A stretch of DNA of 64,000 nt from Candidatus Binatia bacterium (GTDB lineage Bacteria > Desulfobacterota > Binatia > Bin18), in contig OX638322.1 in assembly GCA_951812575.1 (NCBI GenBank), positions 2,355,925 to 2,419,924 of the forward strand, given 5' to 3'. The notes under the pieces were generated by a model, which saw only the letters and a program-made list of their open reading frames with translations, had not been told where the DNA came from and did no database searches. Position numbers and translations under genes: made by a program. Of the stretch, positions 37,517 through 49,060 are shown piece by piece. Each line of letters opens with the position of its first letter. Position 1 is the first letter of the stretch.

Positions 37517-38385
37517 CCCGATACTCTTTCCCGCTGCCTGTCTCGGTGCTGAATCCGAACGGTATAATCCCAGGCTTGGAGCTGTCGGCCCAATTCTTCG
37601 GCGATGACGACCGAGCGGTGTTGGCCGCCGGTACACCCGATGGCTAGCGTGAGATAGCTTTTGCCTTCTCTGGCATACAGGGGCAGCGTCGATTTGAGTA
37701 AGGCCGACGTCTGGCTCAAAAAGAGAGCGGTTTCCTCCTGGCCGAGGACAAACTCGACGACGGCGCGTTCCGTACCGGTCTTGTGCCGGAGCGCATCGAC
37801 AAAAAAAGGATTGGGCAGAAAACGGACGTCCAGCATAATATCGGCATCGATGGGCACTCCGTATTTATAACCAAACGACTCGACGGTAATGAGTAAAGGC
37901 CGTTGGGAGTGGGGATAGCGCTCAATATGCTGAAGGAGGGCCTCCCGGAGTTCGTGTACGCTATACGCAGACGTATCCATAACCAGGTCGGCTGAGGCGC
38001 GCAGTTCGGCGAGCTGTTCCTCTTCGGTCCGAATCCCTTGGAGGACGCCCCCGTCTCCGGCAGCCGGGTGGGGACGGCGGGTTTCGCTAAAGCGTCGCAC
38101 GAGGACATCGGCGCTGGCTTCAAAATACAGGATCTTGATCTGGTGACCCTTCTGGCGCAGCCCTTCAAGGACCGTCGGGTATTCGTGCAGAAAAATACGC
38201 TCGCGCAGATCAATCCCCAAGGCCACTCGGCCAATATGCTCCTGATTATTTTCGCTGAGCTCAAGAAATCGGGGGATGAGGGTGACTGGCAGATTATCGA
38301 TACAGTAGAAGCCACGATCCTCCAGGACGCGGATTGCGGTACTTTTCCCTGAGCCTGATAAGCCCGTGACGACAACGACTTGCAT
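37513..38385 (-). CDS. rapZ: RNase adapter RapZ (YvcJ/P-loop nucleotide-binding)
   Basis: A 290-residue protein. It has Walker [10 protein letters not shown] at residues 7-15, a DNLPVTLIP segment, SFGYKYGVPIDADIMLDVRFLPNPF and a C-terminal AIGCTGGQHRSVVIAEEL motif. In enterobacteria RapZ tunes GlmS via small RNAs; in other groups the RNA role is unproven. It is part of the rpoN-ptsN-rapZ-ptsH order typical of PTS-Ntr loci. Confidence 0.95.
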   Translation of the reverse strand: MQVVVVTGLSGSGKSTAIRVLEDRGFYCIDNLPVTLIPRFLELSENNQEHIGRVALGIDLRERIFLHEYPTVLEGLRQKGHQIKILYFEASADVLVRRFSETRRPHPAAGDGGVLQGIRTEEEQLAELRASADLVMDTSAYSVHELREALLQHIERYPHSQRPLLITVESFGYKYGVPIDADIMLDVRFLPNPFFVDALRHKTGTERAVVEFVLGQEETALFLSQTSALLKSTLPLYAREGKSYLTLAIGCTGGQHRSVVIAEELGRQLQAWDYTVRIQHRDRQRERVSG

Positions 38386-38414
38386 AGCGGTACGTGTCGG
38401 GTGTGGCCTCCCTA

Positions 38415-38876
38415 CTATAGGTTGTTATCTTCCTCGCAGATCAGCCGGTGTAAATCCGCTTGGCTACCGCCTTGGAGCAAGCGTTCTCGAAACGTCTTGT
38501 CTTTCAAGAGTCGAGAGACCCGAGCCAGGGCCTTGAGGTGGACGCCGGCAGAATCCTCTGGTGCAACCAGCAAAAAGAAGAGCCGCGTCAGCCCGCCATC
38601 AAGGGAGCTACAGTCCACCCCGTGTGGACTCAGGCCAAAAACGGCGACTACGCTCTTGAGTCCGGACAACTTCCCATGGGGTATGGCAATGCCTTCACCA
38701 ATGGCCGTTGTGCCGAGACGTTCACGGTCCAGGAGCACGGCGACCAACTGCTCGGCGTCGACACCTTGTGTGTGCTGGGCGAGGTGTTGGGCCAGCTCAC
38801 GCAGGACATCGGTCTTTGTGCGACCCTGGAGCTGGGGGAGAATGGATTCTTGGTTGAGGATATCAACGACACGCAT
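38415..38876 (-). CDS. ptsN: PTS IIA-Ntr regulatory protein
   Basis: A 153-residue EIIA of the fructose/mannitol family. The phospho-His is in EGIAIPHGKLSGL (about residue 68). It receives phosphate from the NPr encoded downstream and modulates K+ transport and stress responses in proteobacteria. It sits 33 bp after rpoN; the hpf gene that usually lies between them is absent. Confidence 0.94.
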   Translation of the reverse strand: MRVVDILNQESILPQLQGRTKTDVLRELAQHLAQHTQGVDAEQLVAVLLDRERLGTTAIGEGIAIPHGKLSGLKSVVAVFGLSPHGVDCSSLDGGLTRLFFLLVAPEDSAGVHLKALARVSRLLKDKTFRERLLQGGSQADLHRLICEEDNNL

Positions 38877-38909
38877 GGGAGTGTTCCTTGTTACAAACAG
38901 GACTGGCGC

Positions 38910-40367
38910 CTAGCGGGCGTATTTCCGCTTTGCAGAGGAAAGAATATTGAGGCCCTCTCTATACTTGGCGACGGTTCGGCGGGCAATCTTGATATGACTA
39001 CGGGACAGTGTTTTTGCAATTTCTTCATCACTCAGGGGTCTGTACGGGTCTTCCCGATCAATCAGGGCTCGAATTTGGGCCTTGACGCTTTCTGCCGAAA
39101 CGTCTTGTCCATAGTGGCTCTTCAGCCCTGTTGTGAAGAATTTTTTGAGTGGATACAAGCCGCGTGGCGTGGCGATATACTTGCCCGCAATGGCCCGGCT
39201 GACCGTTGACTCATGCGCGCCGATGTCATCTGCCACATCGCGTAACACCAGTGGGCGCATATGGGAAACGCCATGGTTCAGAAAATCCTGCTGAAATTTG
39301 ACCAGACTCTCAGCAACCATGAGTAGGGTCCGCTGGCGTTGGTGAATGCTCTTAATCAGCCAGGCTGCTGCCCGCAGTTTATCCTGGACATACTCTTTTG
39401 CTTCGCCGTCTTGGGTGAGTAAATGGCGATACGCATTGCTCACCTTGAGGCGCGGCAGACCCTCTTCGTTGAGCGTCACCCGATACTCGTCTCCGATCTT
39501 ATGGACATCCACATCCGGCGCGACATAGCGGATATCTCCGTCACCGTAATTGCGTCCGGGCTTGGGTTCAAGGGCGGTAATGATTTTGATCGCCCGCTGG
39601 ATTTCTTCCATCGGAACTTTGAGCGCTTTTGCCAACCGATCATAGCGCCGTCCCTCAAGGCTCTGGAGATGCTGCTGGACAATCGTTTTTGTTAAATGGA
39701 GCAGGGACTCGTCAATCGCTTCGCCCTCGTGCTGAGCCGCACACAGTTGTAACAGTAGGCATTCCTGGAGGTCTCGGGCGCCGACTCCAATCGGGTCGCA
39801 CGACTGCACAATCCGTAAGACTCGTTCAACCTCCTCGGGACTGCCGTCTGCACTCTCTGCGAGTTCCTCGACCCTGGCCTCAAGATAGCCGTCAACGTCC
39901 AGATTGCCGACGATCAGAGAGGCGAGATGTTCTTCTGTTTCGGTCAGGCTGCGGAAGCGTAACTGCCAGGTGAGATGTTCGGCCAGCGACTCTGTGCGGG
40001 GCAGACGATCCTCTGGGGCATTTTGACGCTCACTCTCCGCGTCTTCGTCTCCAGGTGGAGGAAGGGCCGGCATGTCGTTATTGTTATTATAGGTGCTGAG
40101 ATAAGTCTGCCAGTCAATCTGGTCCTTTTCTGTGTTCGCGTCTGGTGTGGCGGTCTGGGTTGGCTCTTCGCCATTGCCGCGGCCGTCGTCAAAAATCGCC
40201 TCGTCCTCGGTGACGCGCTCAATGACCGGATTCTCCGCCAGCTCTTCATCAATGAGCGTATCAAGCTCTCCACGGGGCAGTTGCAGAATTTTGATGGCTT
40301 GACGCAACTGAGGCGTCATCACCAGTTTTTGGGTTAATTTCTGAGTCAGTCTGAGGTCTAACCCCAT
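38910..40367 (-). CDS. rpoN: RNA polymerase sigma-54 factor
   Basis: A 485-residue sigma-54. Region I is Gln/Leu-rich (LTQKLVMTPQLRQAIKILQLP). Acidic region II (about residues 55-115) is followed by the core-binding domain. The C-terminal HTH (ESTVSRAIAGKYIATPRG) and RpoN box ARRTVAKYREGLNI are intact. It directs enhancer-dependent transcription. The gene lies between lptB and ptsN, the classic order in deltaproteobacteria and gammaproteobacteria. Confidence 0.97.
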   Translation of the reverse strand: MGLDLRLTQKLTQKLVMTPQLRQAIKILQLPRGELDTLIDEELAENPVIERVTEDEAIFDDGRGNGEEPTQTATPDANTEKDQIDWQTYLSTYNNNNDMPALPPPGDEDAESERQNAPEDRLPRTESLAEHLTWQLRFRSLTETEEHLASLIVGNLDVDGYLEARVEELAESADGSPEEVERVLRIVQSCDPIGVGARDLQECLLLQLCAAQHEGEAIDESLLHLTKTIVQQHLQSLEGRRYDRLAKALKVPMEEIQRAIKIITALEPKPGRNYGDGDIRYVAPDVDVHKIGDEYRVTLNEEGLPRLKVSNAYRHLLTQDGEAKEYVQDKLRAAAWLIKSIHQRQRTLLMVAESLVKFQQDFLNHGVSHMRPLVLRDVADDIGAHESTVSRAIAGKYIATPRGLYPLKKFFTTGLKSHYGQDVSAESVKAQIRALIDREDPYRPLSDEEIAKTLSRSHIKIARRTVAKYREGLNILSSAKRKYAR

Positions 40368-40392
40368 ACAACTCTACCCTTGTCCCTAGTCA

Positions 40393-41124
40393 CTAGAGGC
40401 GGAAGCGCTCTCCCAGGTAGACCTCTCGGGCGCGACTGCTGGCCGTGATTTCCTGGGGTGTTCCTTCCTCAAACACACTGCCATCGCTCAGAATATAGGC
40501 GCGGTCACAAATGCTCAGCGTCTCTCGAACATTGTGGTCGGTGACCAGAACACCGATTCCGCGTTCGCGTAATTGCACGATGATTTCCTGGATATCAGCA
40601 ACCGAAAGCGGATCAATTCCGGCAAAGGGTTCGTCCAGGAGCATAAAAGCCGGCGACATCACCAGCGCGCGCGAAATTTCGACCCGACGGCGCTCTCCTC
40701 CAGAGAGTGAATCTGCCCGGTTGGCCGCCAGGTGGCTCACCCCCAACTCGGCCAGGAGCTCAGCCAGGCGTTCTTCCCGCTGCGTCTTGCTGAGCGATGT
40801 CGTCTCCAGAATAGCCATCACATTTTCCGCCACGGTCAACTTGCGGAAGACCGACGGCTCTTGGGGTAGATAGGTCACCCCCCGGCGTGCCCGCTTATGC
40901 ATGGGTAAGGTCGTAATCTCGTCACCATTATAGTAGACCTCACCCTTATCGGGCCGAATAATCCCGACGATGATCGAAAAGGTGGTTGTCTTTCCTGCGC
41001 CGTTGGGGCCGAGTAAGCCCACCACTTCGCCGCCGGTGACACGCACGCTGACATCGCGCAGAACCGCGCGTTTCCCATAGGTTTTCCACAAGCCTTCGGC
41101 TTGGAGGACTGGCGTATCACTCAC
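40393..41124 (-). CDS. lptB: LPS export ABC transporter ATP-binding protein
   Basis: About 243 residues from a GTG at 41124 (an ATG at 41172 is also open). It has Walker A GPNGAGKTTT, Q-loop YLPQEPSVF, signature LSGGERRRVEI, Walker B FMLLDEPFAGIDPL and H-loop TDHNVRETL. It is highly typical of LptB, which powers LPS extraction with LptFG. The lptF and lptG genes are not in the window. It follows lptA and precedes rpoN by 25 bp. Confidence 0.96.
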   Translation of the reverse strand: MSDTPVLQAEGLWKTYGKRAVLRDVSVRVTGGEVVGLLGPNGAGKTTTFSIIVGIIRPDKGEVYYNGDEITTLPMHKRARRGVTYLPQEPSVFRKLTVAENVMAILETTSLSKTQREERLAELLAELGVSHLAANRADSLSGGERRRVEISRALVMSPAFMLLDEPFAGIDPLSVADIQEIIVQLRERGIGVLVTDHNVRETLSICDRAYILSDGSVFEEGTPQEITASSRAREVYLGERFRL

Positions 41125-41188
41125 TCCGTTCTTCTTTCCTTGGGCGTCTTTCCGATGGATCTCACCGCACAACGGCTCCCCTGGCGTC

Positions 41189-41785
41189 CTAGTTGGGAAT
41201 GAGGACCATCTGGGCCTGCCGCTTTCCCTTCCCGCCCTTCACAATACTGCGATTCTCGTCCAGAAAGACGGTCACGATATCTCCCTTGACCTGGTTGGGA
41301 CCCTCCTGAAGAACCGCGTTCCCCCTGAGCGTGACCGTGCGCTTTTGCTGATTGAAAATCGCTTTGCGGCTCGTGGCGCGCCGTTCGCCGGAAGTAATTT
41401 CGACCCTCCCCTCGGCAACAATATGCTTGAGCCGTTGCTGCGCCGAGGTATCCGCGGCTGTTGGTGCGGGGTCTTCATACAGCACAGTCAGCCTATCGCT
41501 CTTTAAGGTCATATCACCCTGGGTCACCACCACATTCCCGCGATACTGGATACGCTTCTCTTCATAGAAGAACTCGAGGTCGTGCGAGCGAATATGAATG
41601 GGGTCTTTTCGTGAGGTGAGTGACAGGGAGTCCGCAAAGGTCGCGGCCGAATCCTGGACTGTACGGTCGGTCGGGCCTTGTTGGGCGTCCTCGGCTGCCA
41701 GCGTCAACGGAGACAAGAAAAAGGGGATAACAAGGATTGTGACAAAGACCACCCAGCCCGTCCCCACCGCTGTTGAACGAATCAT
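41189..41785 (-). CDS. lptA: LPS transport periplasmic protein LptA
   Basis: A 198-residue exported protein with an N-terminal signal (about residues 8-30) and an OstA-type beta-jellyroll: LEFFYEEKRIQYRGNVVVTQGDMTLKSDRL and later VTLRGNAVLQEGPNQVKGDIVTVFLDE. It bridges LPS between the inner and outer membranes. Its start overlaps the lptC stop by 4 bp. Confidence 0.93.
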   Translation of the reverse strand: MIRSTAVGTGWVVFVTILVIPFFLSPLTLAAEDAQQGPTDRTVQDSAATFADSLSLTSRKDPIHIRSHDLEFFYEEKRIQYRGNVVVTQGDMTLKSDRLTVLYEDPAPTAADTSAQQRLKHIVAEGRVEITSGERRATSRKAIFNQQKRTVTLRGNAVLQEGPNQVKGDIVTVFLDENRSIVKGGKGKRQAQMVLIPN

Positions 41786-42372
41786 CCGGACTCCCGTGTC
41801 ACCGTGGTATAGACTTCTGCATTCAGGGTCAGTTGCTTGGTATCAACGGCGACCGTATAGCCTTTGCCTTCAAGCGTAAATCCTTGACCGACAACGTGCA
41901 TGACCCCGTCCGAGGATATGGTGTTTTTCTGGCGGTCGTAGGTTGCCCGGTCGGTTTTGAGGGAAATATCTCCCATCTGCATCTCCAGGTTGCCCCGGAG
42001 CTCGATGTGGAGTAATTCTGATTCCCCATCCAGGTGGACGGTACCTTCCTGACAGCGTAATGCGAGCGCTTCGCCATCGCCGAAATAGAGCGAAACCTCG
42101 GGAGTGTCAATGACGACGGCGTTGGTGTCGGCAAAATAGCGCGCCTGCCGGGCCACAATTTCCCACACCTTTTTGCCGTCCTGCATCTTCACCCGGCGGA
42201 ACTCCGTCATGCGCTGGACCATTGTCTCTTCGGTCACGTCCGGGGTCGAGAGTTCGTCGATGAGGCGCGCGGTCGCCGGATCTTTTCCCACCTGAGAGCT
42301 GAGATAACCCAGGGCAAGGATGAGCCCGAGTACCGTAATGCCCAGTATGAAGCGGATTTGATGACGACTCAT
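41782..42372 (-). CDS. lptC: LPS export system protein LptC
   Basis: A 196-residue protein with one N-terminal transmembrane helix (about residues 7-24) and a periplasmic domain with the LptC/YrbK pattern: EFRRVKMQDGKKVWEIVARQARYF, and later GDISLKTDRATYDRQKNTISSDG. It anchors LptA to LptBFG. It is upstream of and overlaps lptA. The kdsC gene often found before lptC is absent here. Confidence 0.92.
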   Translation of the reverse strand: MSRHQIRFILGITVLGLILALGYLSSQVGKDPATARLIDELSTPDVTEETMVQRMTEFRRVKMQDGKKVWEIVARQARYFADTNAVVIDTPEVSLYFGDGEALALRCQEGTVHLDGESELLHIELRGNLEMQMGDISLKTDRATYDRQKNTISSDGVMHVVGQGFTLEGKGYTVAVDTKQLTLNAEVYTTVTRESG

Positions 42373-42490
42373 GACGATGTTCCAGCGACTGTGGACAGCC
42401 TATCACCTCTCCTATGCGAATCAAACAAGAGCAGCACCCATGTGCTGAAAGGCGGAACGACGAATGGGGGTGGCGTGACCAAGACGGTCG
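42373..42490. other. Short gap between kdsA and lptC
   Basis: 118 bp in the minus-strand operon with no ORF similar to KdsC, no obvious hairpin and no clear promoter. This is the place where kdsC would normally be found. Confidence 0.4.
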
Positions 42491-45740
<3,250 letters not shown>

Positions 45741-45818
45741 GCTTGGAAGACCTCAGGACCAGCACGGCAGAGCCGCCGGGCCGTCGGAGGATCACTATAC
45801 GGGAGAACCGCCGGAGCG

Positions 45819-46538
45819 TCAAACCGAACCCGCCGGGGCGGTGGTCTTTCCCTGTCGACACACCGGCCGGAGCGGGCAATGTGGACAGCGGGGGGTGCGA
45901 GCAACACAAATGGTAGCGCCCACATCCATAATGGCTTGATTAAAGACATGGGCCTGCCCCTTGGGGGTCACCTGCCGGGCAACCGTCCAGAGAAAGCGGG
46001 GCGTACGCTGCCGGGGGACGAGGCCAAAAAACCGTCGCAGAACCCGGGCCGCATTGGTATCCAGAATGGCGGCGTCTCTGTGAAAAGCGAAGCTTGAGAC
46101 TGCCCCCGCGGTATACGGGCCAATGCCGGGCAGTTTTGTCAGCTCTTCCGGGTTGCGTGGAAATTTACCCCGATGTTGGGTGACAATCTGTTGGGTCGCT
46201 TTGTGCAGATTCCGGGCCCGCGCGTAATACCCCAGACCGTCCCAAGCTTCACGGACCTGGGGCTCGTGTGCTTGCGCTAGGTCCTCTGCTGTCGGGTATT
46301 TCTGCAAGAACTTCTCGTAATACAGCAAGGCCCGTTGGACTTGGGTTTGCTGCAGCATGACCTCAGACACTAAAATGGCATAGGGGTCGCGCGTCCGCCG
46401 CCAGGGGAGGTCCCGTCCATGCTTCCGATACCAGGCAATCAGACGGCGTTGAAACGCCCGGATGGTTGCCGGGTGGGCAATCGGCGGGTCCTTCCTCTGC
46501 TTTGCTCGGTCGGGCTTGGGTTTAGGTGTGCGTGACAC
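45819..46538 (-). CDS. mutY: A/G-specific adenine glycosylase, short form
   Basis: A 239-residue protein from a GTG at 46538 with AGAGG six bases upstream. It has the HhH motif LPGIGPYTAGAVSSFAF with catalytic Asp (AAILDTN) and a 4Fe-4S loop C-x6-C-x2-C-x5-C. It stops just after the cluster, so the usual C-terminal NUDIX-like domain that reads 8-oxoG is missing. The frame is open to 46667, but that part runs through a family A palindrome. It removes adenine opposite 8-oxoG, possibly with reduced discrimination. Confidence 0.9.
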   Translation of the reverse strand: MSRTPKPKPDRAKQRKDPPIAHPATIRAFQRRLIAWYRKHGRDLPWRRTRDPYAILVSEVMLQQTQVQRALLYYEKFLQKYPTAEDLAQAHEPQVREAWDGLGYYARARNLHKATQQIVTQHRGKFPRNPEELTKLPGIGPYTAGAVSSFAFHRDAAILDTNAARVLRRFFGLVPRQRTPRFLWTVARQVTPKGQAHVFNQAIMDVGATICVARTPRCPHCPLRPVCRQGKTTAPAGSV

Positions 46539-46582
46539 AGTGGACCTCTTGTGACAGAAACCGGGCGCTGGGGAAAGGGAGA

Positions 46583-46636
46583 AAGGCGTAAACGTGCCAA
46601 CATTTGCATGCCTGTTGGAGGGTACGTTCACGCCTT
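46583..46636 (+). repeat. Palindromic repeat family A, copy 2
   Basis: A 54-bp imperfect hairpin with arms AAGGCGTAAACGTGCC and GGTACGTTCACGCCTT around CAACATTTGC and TGTTGGAGG. It lies upstream of mutY and upstream of the plus-strand gene at 46707. Confidence 0.8.
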
Positions 46637-46644
46637 CATTCGTC

Positions 46645-46673
46645 TTGACTCTAGCAGGCAGAGTCACTAAGGT
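46645..46673 (+). promoter_or_regulatory. Candidate sigma-70 promoter
   Basis: TTGACT (46645-46650), a 17-bp spacer and TAAGGT (46668-46673), 33 bp before the ATG of the small gene at 46707. It lies directly after the family A repeat; copy 1 is also followed within 4 bp by CTTGACT. Confidence 0.45.
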
Positions 46674-46706
46674 AGCGGCGCATTCTACGGAGGAGGCAAG
46701 GCAGTC

Positions 46707-46976
46707 ATGACGAGCCAGGAAAACTTAGAAAAAATGATTGCAAAGATCCTTCACCGCCACTGTGAGTTTGGCTGGGCGCACTACTACATCCCCAGCGAAA
46801 AATTTCCCAACTTAGTAGAAGAATTGCTCAAGGTCTTACAGCCTGCCGACGAAGCAGGAGAAGACGAACTGGTGAAACTCTTCCTTGAGTTGAGACGACA
46901 CACATCTGAGCAGGAACGCGTCGGTCAGCTCCTCACCCATTACCGGGTGCTGAGACGGAGCGGAGCCTCTTCATAG
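46707..46976 (+). CDS. Small hypothetical protein
   Basis: An 89-residue acidic helical protein. It has GWAHYYIPSEKFPNLVEELLKVL in the middle and a C-terminal LLTHYRVLRRS. A GGAGGCAAGGCAGTC stretch precedes the ATG. No family is recognised. It stands alone between mutY and the glycosyltransferases. Confidence 0.65.
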   Translation: MTSQENLEKMIAKILHRHCEFGWAHYYIPSEKFPNLVEELLKVLQPADEAGEDELVKLFLELRRHTSEQERVGQLLTHYRVLRRSGASS

Positions 46977-47109
46977 CGCCGGTTTCCCGCAGCCCCTTGC
47001 ACTGGCTGCCGGTCTGTTTCACGTCGTTCCTGGCTCTACTGTTTGGGCAAAAGAGGCGTTCCGAGGGATTTGACAGTCCACCATCCGGCAGATAGTGGCT
47101 TCGGTATCT
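46977..47109. other. Intergenic, nothing recognised
   Basis: 133 bp with no ORF, terminator or repeat that I can identify. The next family A palindrome starts at its right edge. Confidence 0.4.
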
Positions 47110-47164
47110 AAAGAGTAAACGTGTTCAGCATCCGCCTATCTATTGGAGGACACGTTCACTCTTT
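47110..47164 (+). repeat. Palindromic repeat family A, copy 3
   Basis: A 55-bp hairpin with arms AAAGAGTAAACGTGTTC and GGACACGTTCACTCTTT (two mismatches) and a TATTGGAGG core. It ends 10 bp before the ATG of the first glycosyltransferase gene, so it would form a stem in the mRNA leader next to the ribosome-binding site. Confidence 0.8.
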
Positions 47165-47174
47165 GAGGTAGTGC

Positions 47175-49049
47175 ATGAACGAACCGCAGCGCACGCGCCA
47201 GATTGTTGCCGGGCTCCTCTTTCTCTGTTTTCTACTCTATTTTTTCGATCTCGGACGCATCCCCTTTTACAATTACGAAGAATCAAAAGAAGCTCTGATC
47301 GTCTGGGAAATGGTGAACGGCGGGGGGTGGATTCTCCCTCTGCGGAACGGGGTCGAACAGCCACTCAAGCCGCCGCTGTTTCACTGGATTGGTGCCGTGG
47401 TCTCCTTGCTCACCGGCCAGGTGAGTGAGTTGGCAATCCGTTTCCCATCCGCCCTGTTTGCCACTGCAACGGTCCTGGCTACGTTTTTCTTCGGACGCGC
47501 GTTCTGGAACTGGCGCGTCGGGCTACTGGCCGCTTTGATCCTGGCCACCTGCCCGGAATGGGTACGGTGGTCAATCAATGCGCGCAGCGATATGGTCCTG
47601 CTGTTTTTTCTGACAGCCGCGCAGTTTTTCTTTTTTTGGGCCTTCCAGGAACGGGCGACACAACGACGGACGCTGTTCCTCTTCTACGCCAGCATCGGTT
47701 TTGCCGTCCTGGCCAAAGGGCCGCTGGGGCTGCTGCTACCCGTTCTGATCGTAGGCACCTTTTTGTGGTGGACCGGTGAACTCGCGTTTCTTCGCCGTCT
47801 GCGTCTCGGCCAAGGGCTATTGATAGCGGGTGGTATTGCCGTGTCGTGGTACGTGCTGGCCCTCTTCCAAGGCGGCGGAGAGTTTTTCCAACGCCAGATT
47901 CTGGATGAGAATGTGTTTCGATTTTTCGCCAGTGAGAAAGGCGGACCGAGCCGAGAGCACACCCTGCTGTATTATGTGCCAACCCTCTTTGCCGGGATGC
48001 TGCCCTGGAGCCTTTTCTTGCCTGCGCTTGGGTTTACGCTCTACCGGTCAGGCGGAATATGGCGGGAGAAGAAACATCTCTACCTGTTAATCTGGGTGGG
48101 GGTTGAGTTTCTCTTTTTTACGCTGGCGTCCGGGAAACGCAGTAATTATATCCTACCGCTCTATCCGGCTCTGGCCTTATTGCTCGGGTGGTGGTGGCAG
48201 GAATTGATAGAAGGGTCGCGGGTGTTGTTAGCGCCCACGATCAAACGCGTCGTCCGCGGCTGCGCGCTTGCTCTGGGCGGCGCTGGGGCACTCATCCTCA
48301 TTGTGCTGATCACTCACGGCGTCGGCTTTGATCTGGATCATCTGGTTTCCCCTTTCCTGCATCCCAGGGATCGGGCGAATCTGCCCATTGTCGCGCAGAG
48401 TTTACAAGGTCAGTTTCCTCTCGTGTGTATTTGGATTGCGCTACTCGCCGGAGCAGCCGGCTGGTATATCTGGGGGTTGAGCCGGGACCGCTGGGTCCCG
48501 GTCTTTGCCGCGTTGACGATTTCGATCTCCGCCTCGCTATACTTTGCGAATGCCCTGTTTCATCCTCTCCTGGCCCGAGAGCGAACGTATAAATCCTTTA
48601 TGCTGGGCGTGCGTTCCATGGTGCAGGACGCACCGCTGTATTTTTACCACCCCGCCTCTGACTATGGGGCTATTTTCTACGCGGACCGTCGTATTCCTGA
48701 AATGAGTCAACGTGCCCTCCAACAGCCCTCGGATGCCGAGCATATTCACTCATCTTACCTGGGAGTCGGACAGGGAGATGCGTCACAGACTGAGGCTGCG
48801 CTATATTTACTCGTCCGTGAGACCGACTGGCCTGAGCTCTCAGAGAGCCAGCCTCACCTTGAGCGGCTGGTCACGAGTGAGGGCAAGGGACCGGACAAGA
48901 AACACCGTCTGGTGCTTGCCGCCTTGCTCCCTCAGCCTGAACAAAATGGGGCAACGGGGACACCCGTCTTACCTGCTCCGTCCGAATCCGAAGAGCGGGT
49001 ATCACCTGAAGCATCCGATGAACCCATGGACGAGAACCCTGCATCGTAA
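47175..49049 (+). CDS. GT39-type (ArnT-like) membrane glycosyltransferase 1
   Basis: A 624-residue polytopic protein with a hydrophobic pattern of about 10-12 helices. The first loop carries RIPFYNYEESKEALIVWEM, where acidic residues mark the catalytic site of PMT/ArnT enzymes, and PLKPPLFHW follows. The C-terminal 190 residues are soluble. Such enzymes transfer sugars from undecaprenyl- or dolichyl-phosphate to lipid A, glycans or proteins. It is about half identical to the next gene. Residues about 511-527 are encoded by a family A repeat and are missing in the paralogue. The C-terminus ends in an acidic, low-complexity tail. Confidence 0.88.
   Translation: MNEPQRTRQIVAGLLFLCFLLYFFDLGRIPFYNYEESKEALIVWEMVNGGGWILPLRNGVEQPLKPPLFHWIGAVVSLLTGQVSELAIRFPSALFATATVLATFFFGRAFWNWRVGLLAALILATCPEWVRWSINARSDMVLLFFLTAAQFFFFWAFQERATQRRTLFLFYASIGFAVLAKGPLGLLLPVLIVGTFLWWTGELAFLRRLRLGQGLLIAGGIAVSWYVLALFQGGGEFFQRQILDENVFRFFASEKGGPSREHTLLYYVPTLFAGMLPWSLFLPALGFTLYRSGGIWREKKHLYLLIWVGVEFLFFTLASGKRSNYILPLYPALALLLGWWWQELIEGSRVLLAPTIKRVVRGCALALGGAGALILIVLITHGVGFDLDHLVSPFLHPRDRANLPIVAQSLQGQFPLVCIWIALLAGAAGWYIWGLSRDRWVPVFAALTISISASLYFANALFHPLLARERTYKSFMLGVRSMVQDAPLYFYHPASDYGAIFYADRRIPEMSQRALQQPSDAEHIHSSYLGVGQGDASQTEAALYLLVRETDWPELSESQPHLERLVTSEGKGPDKKHRLVLAALLPQPEQNGATGTPVLPAPSESEERVSPEASDEPMDENPAS
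48704..48751 (-). repeat. Palindromic repeat family A, copy inside glycosyltransferase 1
   Basis: AACGTGCCCTCCAACAG-CGGATGCCGAGCATATTCACTC aligns closely with the reverse strand of copy 3 (AACGTGTCCTCCAATAG..CGGATGCTGAACACGTTTACTC). It is in frame, coding for SQRALQQPSDAEHIHS. The neighbouring paralogue lacks this stretch. Confidence 0.65.
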
Positions 49050-49060
49050 ACCGCCGCCCG

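Noticed and set aside
46538..46667. N-terminal extension of MutY through the family A repeat
   Set aside because: The GTG at 46538 has a good Shine-Dalgarno, and the upstream 43 residues match only the repeat.
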